Below, piece after piece: positions 16,243 to 23,830 of a stretch of 64,000 bases of DNA. Positions within the stretch are counted from its first letter, which is position 1, and every line of letters starts with the position of its first letter. The DNA comes from an uncultured Lachnospiraceae bacterium. GTDB taxonomy: Bacteria > Bacillota > Clostridia > Lachnospirales > Lachnospiraceae. The DNA is taken from the NCBI GenBank assembly GCA_910585545.1, contig CAJUFN010000002.1:122428-186427 (forward strand), in the 5' to 3' direction. The position numbers and the translations under genes are program-made. The notes below the pieces were generated by a model that was not told the origin of the DNA, ran no database searches, and saw only the letters and a list, made by a program, of their open reading frames with translations.

Positions 16243-17748
16243 CTATTTAAATTCTGCCTTGAACTCATTAATTGCATTTACAAGCTTTTCTTCCGTCTTT
16301 TCAGAAATGACTTTTTCTGTACGGATTGCTTTTGGAATCTCCGGATATTTTATATCGATAAATTCAAAAAATTCTTTTTCAAAACGTAAGATATCATCCA
16401 CCTCAATATCAAGAAGATGCTTCTTCGTTGCCGTATAAATAATAATAACCTGATATTCTACCGGCATCGGTTTATACTGAGGCTGCTTCAAAATCTCTTT
16501 GATACGTGCGCCTTGTGCCAGACGTTCGCTGGTATCTGCATCCAGTTCGGAACCAAACTGAGCAAACGATGCGAGCTCACGGTACTGTGCGAGGTCGATA
16601 CGAATCGGACCTGCAATCTTCTTCATTGCCTTGATCTGTGCAGAACCACCCACACGGGATACTGAGATACCCGGGTTTACCGCCGGCCGGAAACCTGCGT
16701 TGAACATCTCTGTTTCCAGATAAATCTGACCGTCCGTAATAGAGATTACATTGGTCGGAATATATGCAGACACATCGCCTGCCTGCGTCTCAATGATCGG
16801 AAGCGCTGTCAGAGAACCTCCGCCAAGCGCGTCGGACAATCTTGCCGCACGCTCCAAAAGTCTTGAGTGCAGATAGAATACATCACCCGGATAAGCCTCA
16901 CGTCCCGGCGGACGGCGAAGCAGCAAGGACAGGGTACGGTATGCGGTCGCATGTTTGGACAAATCATCATAAATAATAAGTACGTCCTCTCCGTTTTCCA
17001 TCCATTCCTCTCCGATGGCACATCCTGAATATGGTGCAATATATTGAAGCGGTGCCAGCTCACTCGCAGTTGCCGCAACAACCGTCGTGTAATCCATGGC
17101 CCCAAATTCACCCAATGTCTGTACGATATTTGCAACGGTAGAAGCTTTCTGTCCGATTGCAACATAAATACATTTTACATTCTGTCCTTTTTGGTTAATG
17201 ATCGTGTCAATTGCGATCGCCGTCTTTCCTGTCTGACGGTCACCGATGATAAGCTCACGCTGACCTCTTCCAATCGGAATCATGGAGTCAATCGCCTTGA
17301 TACCTGTCTGAAGCGGCGTATCTACGGATTTACGTGCGATAACACCGGATGCTACTCTTTCAATCTGCCGGAAAGCTTTTGCCTGAATCGGGCCCTTCCC
17401 ATCAATCGGCTGTCCAAGTGCATTTACAACACGGCCTAACATGCAGTCTCCAACCGGAACCTCTACAACCCTTCCGGTCGTCTTTACAGTATCCCCTTCG
17501 TTGATACTCTTTTGGTTTCCCAAAAGTACCGCACCAACGTTGTCTTCCTCTAAGTTAAGTACCATTCCATATACTTCACCCGGGAACTCCAAAAGTTCAC
17601 CCTGCATCGCATTCTCAAGACCGTGGATACGTGCGATTCCATCATACACCTGAATAACCGTTCCCACATCAGAGACTTCAAGCTCTGACGCATATCTCTT
17701 AATCTGTTCTTTGATCACAGAACTGATTTCTTCTGGTCTTAAATTCAT
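16243..17748 (-). CDS. atpA: F1Fo ATP synthase alpha subunit
   Basis: This 501-aa non-catalytic nucleotide-binding subunit has P-loop GDRQTGKTAIAI (residues ~169-180), the alpha-type Gln next to Lys, and VLIIYDDLSKHA as Walker B. The signature PPGREAYPGDVFYLHSRLLERAA is complete. The start MNLRPEEISS at 17748 was chosen over an upstream in-frame ATG (17772) because it gives the family's usual N-terminus and has GAGGGTGG in front. It follows atpH after ~45 bases. Confidence 0.97.
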   Translation of the reverse strand: MNLRPEEISSVIKEQIKRYASELEVSDVGTVIQVYDGIARIHGLENAMQGELLEFPGEVYGMVLNLEEDNVGAVLLGNQKSINEGDTVKTTGRVVEVPVGDCMLGRVVNALGQPIDGKGPIQAKAFRQIERVASGVIARKSVDTPLQTGIKAIDSMIPIGRGQRELIIGDRQTGKTAIAIDTIINQKGQNVKCIYVAIGQKASTVANIVQTLGEFGAMDYTTVVAATASELAPLQYIAPYSGCAIGEEWMENGEDVLIIYDDLSKHATAYRTLSLLLRRPPGREAYPGDVFYLHSRLLERAARLSDALGGGSLTALPIIETQAGDVSAYIPTNVISITDGQIYLETEMFNAGFRPAVNPGISVSRVGGSAQIKAMKKIAGPIRIDLAQYRELASFAQFGSELDADTSERLAQGARIKEILKQPQYKPMPVEYQVIIIYTATKKHLLDIEVDDILRFEKEFFEFIDIKYPEIPKAIRTEKVISEKTEEKLVNAINEFKAEFK

Positions 17749-17793
17749 GGAGCGAATCCACCCTCTTTCCATATATTCTACTTTTCGGTCAGC

Positions 17794-18345
17794 CTATACA
17801 CCAACCTGAATCTTTTTCAATTCTTTCGTAAGCTCATAAAGCTTACTCTTGATACTGCTGTCTACCACACGGTCTCCGATACGGATCACCATACCGCCTA
17901 TCAAACTTTCATCCACCTCATAGTGCACCTCAAAGCTTTCATAAGACGTGGTATCAAGCAGCTTCTTCTCTATCTCTTTCTTGCGTGCCCCAGACAATGC
18001 AATCGCCGAGGAAACATACGCAATTCCGATTTTCTTTTCTTCTTTTACCAATCCGATAAAGTAATCCAAGACATCCACTGTATCTTGATAATGCCCCTTC
18101 GTAATCAAAAGCTTTATAAGCCCTGTGATTTCTCCGGAAACCCTTTCTCCAAATGTCTCTTCCATAATCTTTATCTTATCTTCTTTTGTAATCTTTGGCT
18201 GATCCATAAGCTGGTTTAATTCCTTACTTACCGCAAGAATTTCTCTTACCGCATAAGCTTCTTCGAACAAGGTATCCACCTTGTTTTCTTCCAAAGCAAC
18301 TTCAAAAAGGGCGTCTCCATATGTTTTCGAAACTAACTTAGCCAT
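17794..18345 (-). CDS. atpH: F1Fo ATP synthase delta subunit
   Basis: This 183-aa peripheral-stalk subunit holds the top of F1. The N-terminal helical domain begins KTYGDALFEVALEENKVD (typical YAxALFexA), and the C-terminal part has the family end DESLIGGMVIRIGDRVVDSSIKSKLYEL. The start overlaps the end of atpF by 13 bases, which suggests coupled translation. Confidence 0.96.
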   Translation of the reverse strand: MAKLVSKTYGDALFEVALEENKVDTLFEEAYAVREILAVSKELNQLMDQPKITKEDKIKIMEETFGERVSGEITGLIKLLITKGHYQDTVDVLDYFIGLVKEEKKIGIAYVSSAIALSGARKKEIEKKLLDTTSYESFEVHYEVDESLIGGMVIRIGDRVVDSSIKSKLYELTKELKKIQVGV

Positions 18346-18848
18346 GTGTTCTCACCCATTTCTTTCAATGTCTCGTCAATCAATTCTTCCTGAATGGTCG
18401 TGTCAATCGAAGATGATACAACTTTTCCAGCCATCATAGAAGCAATCGCAATCATCTGCTGCTTCATATCGTCCAACGCCTGCTTCTTCTCAAGCTCAAC
18501 CTGCGCATTGGCACGGCTAATGATCCTTTCTGCCTCTTTATGCGCCTCGGCAATGATAGACGTTTCTTGTCTCATCGCCTTCTTACGAGCCTCACTTATG
18601 ATTTCCTGCGCTTCTTTGTCTACTTCTCTTAACTTCTTTTCATATTCTTCCTTATATAACAAAGCCTCTTCATGCTCTTTCTTTGCATTTTCCTGTTCCG
18701 AGACTACACGCTGTTTTCTTTTTTCCAGCATATTTCTAACCGGTTCAAATAAACAATAAGAAAGAACAGTAAACAGTACAAACATGGCAATCGCCATAAT
18801 ACATGCATCAAAAAGAAGCTGCGCATCCAAGTTAAATAAACGCTCCAA
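18333..18848 (-). CDS. atpF: F1Fo ATP synthase b subunit
   Basis: This 171-aa peripheral-stalk subunit has one membrane segment (LLFDACIMAIAMFVLFTVLSY, residues ~11-31), then a long charged coiled coil (KRKQRVVSEQENAKKEHEEALL and on). The start codon is TTG at 18848, after AGGAGGCTAAGGC. It lies 39 bases after atpE and overlaps atpH. Confidence 0.95.
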   Translation of the reverse strand: MERLFNLDAQLLFDACIMAIAMFVLFTVLSYCLFEPVRNMLEKRKQRVVSEQENAKKEHEEALLYKEEYEKKLREVDKEAQEIISEARKKAMRQETSIIAEAHKEAERIISRANAQVELEKKQALDDMKQQMIAIASMMAGKVVSSSIDTTIQEELIDETLKEMGENTWLS

Positions 18849-18887
18849 GCCTTAGCCTCCTTCCTCCTATTTTACTCTTGCTGTTTT

Positions 18888-19154
18888 TTAGAGTTTTCCC
18901 AATAATGGATTCGCAAAAAGTAAAATAAAAGCGATAACCAAACCATAAAGACCTGTTGTCTCGGCTACAGCCTGCCCCATAAGCATCGTTGCTCTGATAT
19001 CTCCTTGTGCTCCCGGATTTCTTCCTACTGCTGCGGCAGCCTGACCTGCTGCGTAACCCTGACCAACACCAGGACCAATACCTGCGATCATCGCAAGACC
19101 CGCACCGATTGCTGAACATGCTAAGATTAAAGCTTCATTCGTAATTTGACTCAT
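18888..19154 (-). CDS. atpE: F1Fo ATP synthase c subunit, sodium-type
   Basis: This 88-aa rotor-ring subunit forms a helical hairpin with a polar loop RNPGAQGD. The ion-binding Glu is residue 65. The residues that bind sodium in the Ilyobacter/Propionigenium c rings are all present at the same numbers: Gln32, Val63, Glu65, Thr66 (Ser in Ilyobacter), Thr67 and Tyr70. The ATPase is therefore predicted to move sodium rather than protons (inference from the known motif). The start follows AGGAGGATTACTATT. Confidence 0.96.
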   Translation of the reverse strand: MSQITNEALILACSAIGAGLAMIAGIGPGVGQGYAAGQAAAAVGRNPGAQGDIRATMLMGQAVAETTGLYGLVIAFILLFANPLLGKL

Positions 19155-19189
19155 AATAGTAATCCTCCTATAAAATATATTTTTTTTAA

Positions 19190-19903
19190 TTAATCCGGTA
19201 TTTTATCTGTGATAAATACCATTGTCAACATACAGAACACATATGTCTGGATACATCCTGAGAATATATCAAAATATACGTGTAAAACCGCCGGCCATGC
19301 CAGCGCAAACTGATTCAGCAGTCCGTAAAGCAATCCCATAATAACCGTTCCCGATAACACATTACCAAACAAACGTATGGACAAAGAAAACGGAACCGCC
19401 AGCTCGCCAATCAAATTGATTGGAAATAAGAGCGGTATTGGCTGGAACAAATCAGTAAATGCCCTTCCCTTATTGTATCTTACATTATTAAACTGGATTA
19501 GGATAAAAGTAAAAATACCCAGCGTAAATGTGACACCGTAATCTGCTGTCGGGGGTCTTAATCCTACAAGACCCGACAAATTACTTATCAAAATAAAGAA
19601 AAAAAGCGTCCCAATATAATTACGGAAAGAAAGTCCTTTACTCCCCATGTTTCCACAGACCATATTATCCAAAGCTTCTACCGCCATTTCTGCAATATTC
19701 TGCAAACTGCCCGGTTCTCCTTCTGTATCTTTCAGCTTTGCTTTTACGACTATGGCAAAAGTAATAAGTGCCACACACACAATAAGAACACTGATATGTG
19801 TCGTCGTAAGCCATAGTTCCTGTCCGAAAAGTTCAAATTTCAAAAGACCGTGAATCTGAAAATCAGGTTCTCTGGCAGCTAATATTCCTAAGCCGCTTCC
19901 CAC
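19190..19903 (-). CDS. atpB: F1Fo ATP synthase a subunit
   Basis: This 237-aa stator channel subunit has five or six membrane segments. The essential Arg lies in LSIRLFGNVLSGTVIMGLL (residue ~175), followed by the C-terminal HVYFDIFSGCIQTYVFCMLTMVFI helix. The start is GTG at 19903, nine bases after AGGAGG; an ATG one base upstream is out of frame and soon stops. It works with the c ring in ion passage. Confidence 0.96.
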   Translation of the reverse strand: MGSGLGILAAREPDFQIHGLLKFELFGQELWLTTTHISVLIVCVALITFAIVVKAKLKDTEGEPGSLQNIAEMAVEALDNMVCGNMGSKGLSFRNYIGTLFFFILISNLSGLVGLRPPTADYGVTFTLGIFTFILIQFNNVRYNKGRAFTDLFQPIPLLFPINLIGELAVPFSLSIRLFGNVLSGTVIMGLLYGLLNQFALAWPAVLHVYFDIFSGCIQTYVFCMLTMVFITDKIPD

Positions 19904-19920
19904 ATTCTCAACCTCCTTTT

Positions 19921-20307
19921 CTAAGATTTTTTTGATGCCATAAATTTATGCACTGCCGGCTGCATATAAGCCGCAAGTTTAAGGCTCATCACACCGACAA
20001 GTACTGCGAACACGTTGCCTATCTTAAAATACACAACTGCTCCCAATATAAGAAAAACAACTGTAATGCGTATAAGGTATGTCTTTTTGATATGTGCAAG
20101 TGCCCCTTCCTCTCCCAAATCCAGGGCATCCTCAAGCGCTCTATCCATATGGATCACCATACCGGCTGCTGTGAGCACTCCTACCAAAAGACCTGCTGAT
20201 ACATGAAGAATATCATAGCCGATGATAAGACAAATGATCTCCGCCGCCACGCCATATATGCCAATCCCGACCAGCAGCTCCTTTAACGTCTCATTTGCTC
20301 TCTTCAT
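19921..20307 (-). CDS. ATP synthase subunit I-like membrane protein
   Basis: This ~128-aa protein has four membrane segments (LLVGIGIYGVAAEIICLII, residues ~10-28; then VSAGLLVGVLTAAGMVIHM, ITVVFLILGAVVYF and VFAVLVGVMSLKLAAYM) and a basic C-terminus. Size and position before atpB fit the AtpI-like group that helps assemble the c ring. The start at 20307 (MKRANE) overlaps the end of the preceding small gene by 17 bases; a further upstream ATG (20343) gives an Arg-rich extension and lies deeper in that gene. Confidence 0.8.
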   Translation of the reverse strand: MKRANETLKELLVGIGIYGVAAEIICLIIGYDILHVSAGLLVGVLTAAGMVIHMDRALEDALDLGEEGALAHIKKTYLIRITVVFLILGAVVYFKIGNVFAVLVGVMSLKLAAYMQPAVHKFMASKKS

Positions 20308-20542
20308 CGTCTTTCTTCTCCTTCTTACCTCCCATATCGTCACTGATATGCTTTATCAGAATATAGGCATTTCTTCCACCTGCCAGCATTCCCAGGATAA
20401 TGCACGGGAGCGCCACGGGAATTTTATATTTCTCCTCTAAAAAAGAACCCAGTAACGTACATATAATAAGTGGAATCAGTATACTCATGCTAAACTGTGA
20501 AACCAATGCAAATGCACGATATTCACTTTTATTAACCTTCAT
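20291..20542 (-). CDS. AtpZ/AtpI-family small membrane protein
   Basis: This 83-aa protein has two membrane helices (FSMSILIPLIICTLLGSFL and VALPCIILGMLAGGRNAYILI) and a Lys/Glu/Asp-rich tail. This matches the AtpZ family, often the first gene of clostridial atp operons, thought to help import magnesium or assemble the ring. It lies directly behind the operon promoter with GGAAGGAAAT before the ATG. Confidence 0.82.
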   Translation of the reverse strand: MKVNKSEYRAFALVSQFSMSILIPLIICTLLGSFLEEKYKIPVALPCIILGMLAGGRNAYILIKHISDDMGGKKEKKDDEESK

Positions 20543-20559
20543 AATTTATTTCCTTCCTA

Positions 20560-20588
20560 ATTATACTCACTTTTCCAAATATTGTCTA
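20560..20588 (-). promoter_or_regulatory. Promoter of the ATP synthase operon
   Basis: Minus strand: -35 TAGACA (20588-20583), 17-bp spacer, -10 TATAAT (20565-20560), about 20 bases before the first gene's ATG. Confidence 0.75.
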
Positions 20589-20594
20589 TGATTT

Positions 20595-21089
20595 TTACTC
20601 CCATGTAAGTCTGTGAAGATGACCTTCCGTATTCATTCCTGCGAAATTATTCTGGCGAAGCGCCTCATATAATACGATTGCTGCGGAATTCCCAAGATTC
20701 AAGGAACGAATATCCCCGCACATCGGAATGCGAATGCAGTCTTCCCTATGCTGTACCAGAATCTCTTCCGGGATTCCTGCGCTTTCTTTCCCAAACATGA
20801 TATAGCATCCATCTTCATATTCCGCCTCGGTATACACCTTAGAAGCCTTTGTTGTCGCCATATAAATCTTCGCACCCGGATTCTTCTCCAAAAAGTCCGC
20901 ATAGTCAATATATGTAGTCACATCCAACTCATTCCAGTAATCCATTCCCGCACGTTTTAACGCCTTTTCATTCAGACGAAATCCCAGCGGCTCGATAAGA
21001 TGCAGTCTCGTTCCTGTTGCCACACAGGTACGCCCGATATTCCCGGTATTTGCCGGAATCTCCGGTTCAAACAATACAATATTCAACAT
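20595..21089 (-). CDS. trmL: tRNA (cytidine/uridine-34 2'-O)-methyltransferase TrmL
   Basis: This 164-aa SPOUT methyltransferase modifies the wobble base of leucine tRNAs. It has the family N-terminus NIVLFEPEIPANTGNIGRTC, the knot motifs IYMATTKAS and YIMFGKESAGIPEEIL, and SLNLGNSAAIVLYEALRQ at the end. These are the AdoMet-binding trefoil-knot motifs. It is the last gene of a six-gene minus-strand run and starts 3 bases after the aminotransferase stop. Confidence 0.93.
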   Translation of the reverse strand: MLNIVLFEPEIPANTGNIGRTCVATGTRLHLIEPLGFRLNEKALKRAGMDYWNELDVTTYIDYADFLEKNPGAKIYMATTKASKVYTEAEYEDGCYIMFGKESAGIPEEILVQHREDCIRIPMCGDIRSLNLGNSAAIVLYEALRQNNFAGMNTEGHLHRLTWE

Positions 21090-21092
21090 CGC

Positions 21093-22268
21093 TTATTTCC
21101 CCTTCTGCTCACGAAGCTTTGTAATAAATCGCTCCAGACGCTCCAGCGCGATTTTTAAATCCTCCAGCGAGTACGCATAAGAAATACGAAGGAATCCTTC
21201 TCCGCATTTTCCAAACGCAGTTCCCGGCACGACCGCAACCTTTTCCTCCTGCAAAAATGCATTCGCAAATTCTTCGGAAGTCATCCCGAATTCCTGTATG
21301 CTAGGGAAAATATAAAACGCTCCAAACGGTTCAAAACACTGTAATCCCATTCTCTTGAACTCATGAACCAAGAAACGTCTTCTCTGATTGTAAGCCTGAC
21401 GCATCTCTTCCACTTCGTCATCACAATTTCTAAGTCCTTCGATCGCCGCATACTGACTGTTCGTCGGCGCACACATGATCGCATATTGATGAATCTTTAG
21501 CATCTGCTCAATAATCACCGCCGGACCACACGCATAACCAAGTCTCCACCCTGTCATTGCAAATCCTTTGGAGAATCCATTGATCAAGATGGTTCTCTCC
21601 TTCATCCCTGGCAGGCTTGCGATAGAAACATGCTTTTCCCCGTATGTAAGCTCGGAGTAAATCTCATCTGAGATCACATACAAATCATATTTTTCTACCA
21701 GCTTCGCAATCGGCTCTAAATCCTCTTTTGTCATGATCGCACCCGTCGGATTATTCGGGAACGGAAGTACAAGTACTTTCGTCTTATCGGTAATTGCTTC
21801 CTCTAATTCTTCCGCCGTCAGACGAAACTGGTTTTTCTCCTGCAAAGGAATCACCACCGGCACGCCGCCCGCAAGCACGGTACATGGCAGATAAGAGACA
21901 TAACTTGGCTGCGGAATCAATACCTCATCCCCCGGATCAAGCATCGCGCGAAGCGCAATATCAATCCCTTCACTTCCGCCGACAGTCACTACCACTTCGT
22001 GCACATAGTCATAAGAAACATCTGCTTTTCTTTCTAAGTATTTACAGATTTCCTCTTTTAATTCTTTTAATCCGGCATTTGACGTATAAAATGTCTTCCC
22101 TTTTTCCAGTGTATAGATTCCCTCTTCCCTGATCCGCCACGGCGTATCAAAATCCGGTTCTCCTACACCTAACGAAATTGCCCCTTCCATCTCATTGACA
22201 ACATCGAAAAATTTACGAATGCCGGAAGGCTCTATTCCTGTTACTAATTTTGATAATGGATTCCTCAT
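21093..22268 (-). CDS. PLP-dependent class I/II aminotransferase
   Basis: This 391-aa fold-type I enzyme has the PLP Lys in INGFSKGFAMTGWRLGYA (residue ~234). FPNNPTGAIMT holds the conserved Asn/Pro, VISDEIYSELTYG the Asp that contacts the pyridine, and GFLRISYAYS the substrate Arg. The N-terminus (ISLGVGEPDFDTPWRI) is typical of aspartate/aromatic aminotransferases. The exact amino donor is unclear. It starts at the last base of the Lrp gene, so a regulator of the same operon may control it. Confidence 0.9.
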   Translation of the reverse strand: MRNPLSKLVTGIEPSGIRKFFDVVNEMEGAISLGVGEPDFDTPWRIREEGIYTLEKGKTFYTSNAGLKELKEEICKYLERKADVSYDYVHEVVVTVGGSEGIDIALRAMLDPGDEVLIPQPSYVSYLPCTVLAGGVPVVIPLQEKNQFRLTAEELEEAITDKTKVLVLPFPNNPTGAIMTKEDLEPIAKLVEKYDLYVISDEIYSELTYGEKHVSIASLPGMKERTILINGFSKGFAMTGWRLGYACGPAVIIEQMLKIHQYAIMCAPTNSQYAAIEGLRNCDDEVEEMRQAYNQRRRFLVHEFKRMGLQCFEPFGAFYIFPSIQEFGMTSEEFANAFLQEEKVAVVPGTAFGKCGEGFLRISYAYSLEDLKIALERLERFITKLREQKGK

Positions 22269-22750
22269 TACGGCATCACCAGTACCCTTTCTGATTTCTC
22301 TTTCTTCACTAAAATCGTTCCATGATCTTTATATTTTCTCAAAATAAAATGTGTCGATGTACTAAGTACTCCCTCGATCGGAGACAATTTCTCCGCAACG
22401 AATTTGGAAATTTCAAGCAGCGTCTTACCCTCTAACGTGATAAGATAATCATACGCACCGGAAATGAGATATACAGATTTTACCTCCGGATAATTATAGA
22501 TTCTCTCCGCAATACGCTCGAATCCTTGATTTCTCTGTGGAGTTACACGAACCTCTATCAGCGCCGTCACTTCATCAAGTCCGGCCTTTTCCCAGTCGAT
22601 CAAGGTATGATAACCACAAATAATCTTTTCTTTTTCCATATCGGAAATCTCATTTGCGATCGTAATCTCGTCTGTTCCAAGCAACACTGCAAGCTCGCCT
22701 AAGTTCACACGACTGTTCTTTTCAATATACTTTAATATCTGCTCTCTCAT
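22268..22750 (-). CDS. Lrp/AsnC-family transcriptional regulator
   Basis: This 160-aa protein has an N-terminal helix-turn-helix (SRVNLGELAVLLGTDEITIANEISDMEKEKIICGYH, residues ~13-48). A C-terminal RAM/AsnC ligand-binding domain has VTALIEVRVTPQRN, VKSVYLISGAYDYLITLEG and STSTHFILRKYKDHG. Its stop overlaps the aminotransferase start by one base, so the two are coupled. This arrangement suggests amino-acid responsive control of the aminotransferase (inference). Confidence 0.9.
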   Translation of the reverse strand: MREQILKYIEKNSRVNLGELAVLLGTDEITIANEISDMEKEKIICGYHTLIDWEKAGLDEVTALIEVRVTPQRNQGFERIAERIYNYPEVKSVYLISGAYDYLITLEGKTLLEISKFVAEKLSPIEGVLSTSTHFILRKYKDHGTILVKKEKSERVLVMP

Positions 22751-22753
22751 TTT

Positions 22754-23686
22754 TTATTCTCCTTCTCTCCAAAATAGTTTCAAAAATTCATCCGGAGCCG
22801 GACGGTCAAGATAACGCATCTCCTCGCCATTTCTTATGATTTTGTCACATCCTGCTTTTCGCTGTCCGATCACGGAAGCGCGGATATCCGCCTCCTTAAG
22901 CTTCGCCTGCAGCCCTTCTCCATCTTTCGTCAATATCAAAAAGCTACCGGAAGATGCAAGCTGATAAGGATTCAATCGGAAATGTTCACATATTTCCACG
23001 GTTTCCTGGCAAATAGACATCTTTTTTAAATCTACATCCATCCCCCACTCACACTCTTTCGTAATCTTCCAAAGCGCCGCCAGAATTCCTCCGTCTGTAA
23101 TCTGTGTTACATTGACATCCGAAATTCCTTTTAGAATCTCCCACAATTCTTCCCGATACAGCTCCTTTTGCTTCCTTGCAAGTCCATCTAAAAATGCCGG
23201 TATGAAGCGTTCTCTAAGTTCTTCTTCCTTCTCTTTCAGAATCCGGATACTTCCTGCCAATCCGACAGTTCCTGCCAGTACAATATCATTCCCGGCATCA
23301 TCGTTCGGGCTTCTTAGCCCCGAAAGCTCTTCCCCTTGCATGGCAGCCGTCACGATCCCTGCGGATATATGCGGCATCACTTCCGCATGGATTTCCGAGA
23401 TTTTTATATGGCACGTCTTAGCCGCTTCTGCAGCCGCCTCGCTCATCGCCTTTAGTCTGGATTCATAGGCATATGGCGGTAAAAGAATCGTAAGCTGCAT
23501 ACAGCGCGGGGCTATTCCCCTTGCTAAAAGTTCATTCGCCGCTTCATATACGACATATGTGCAAAGTTCTTTATTATTACCGTATTTTGTAACCTGAACG
23601 CACAATAGGTTCTCTTCCATATTCTCTTTTACATTCTTTAAAACAACTCTCTTGATTACCGTCTGCGGTACTTTTCCGATTTTCAT
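22754..23686 (-). CDS. AIR synthase (PurM/HypE-like) related protein
   Basis: This 310-aa protein has the two-domain PurM layout: KIGKVPQTVIKRVVLK, then a central helix-rich domain (AANELLARGIAPRCMQLTILLP), a Gly-rich GNDIVLAGTVGLAGS, and a C-terminal AIRS_C-like part with ITDGGILAALWKI and LASSGSFLILTKDG. It lacks the full PurM/ThiL/HypE signatures, so the ATP-dependent reaction is unknown. It starts between the 34-aa membrane peptide and lrp in the same operon. Confidence 0.78.
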   Translation of the reverse strand: MKIGKVPQTVIKRVVLKNVKENMEENLLCVQVTKYGNNKELCTYVVYEAANELLARGIAPRCMQLTILLPPYAYESRLKAMSEAAAEAAKTCHIKISEIHAEVMPHISAGIVTAAMQGEELSGLRSPNDDAGNDIVLAGTVGLAGSIRILKEKEEELRERFIPAFLDGLARKQKELYREELWEILKGISDVNVTQITDGGILAALWKITKECEWGMDVDLKKMSICQETVEICEHFRLNPYQLASSGSFLILTKDGEGLQAKLKEADIRASVIGQRKAGCDKIIRNGEEMRYLDRPAPDEFLKLFWREGE

Positions 23687-23711
23687 GGTATCTTGTACAT
23701 CCTTTTTGTGA

Positions 23712-23816
23712 TCATGCCAGGTATGGCACGACCATCGTGATCAGCATTGCTGCGATAACTGCCAAAATCACGATCGCTGCAATCCTCTTAAAATTTTTAT
23801 TGTTGAAAAAGTTCAT
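23712..23816 (-). CDS. Small single-pass membrane peptide (34 aa)
   Basis: The ATG at 23816 follows GAGGTGAT. The peptide has a basic N-terminus (NFFNNKNFKRIA) and one membrane segment (IVILAVIAAMLITMVV), ending in PYLA. It lies 14 bases after the radical SAM stop and 25 before the PurM-like gene. It resembles the small conserved single-helix proteins seen in many clostridia; no function is known. Confidence 0.65.
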   Translation of the reverse strand: MNFFNNKNFKRIAAIVILAVIAAMLITMVVPYLA

Positions 23817-23830
23817 ATCATCACCTCAAC

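Noticed and set aside
18832..19119. 95-codon minus-strand ORF rich in Cys/Arg/Ser/Gly
   Set aside because: It is a shifted frame of atpE.
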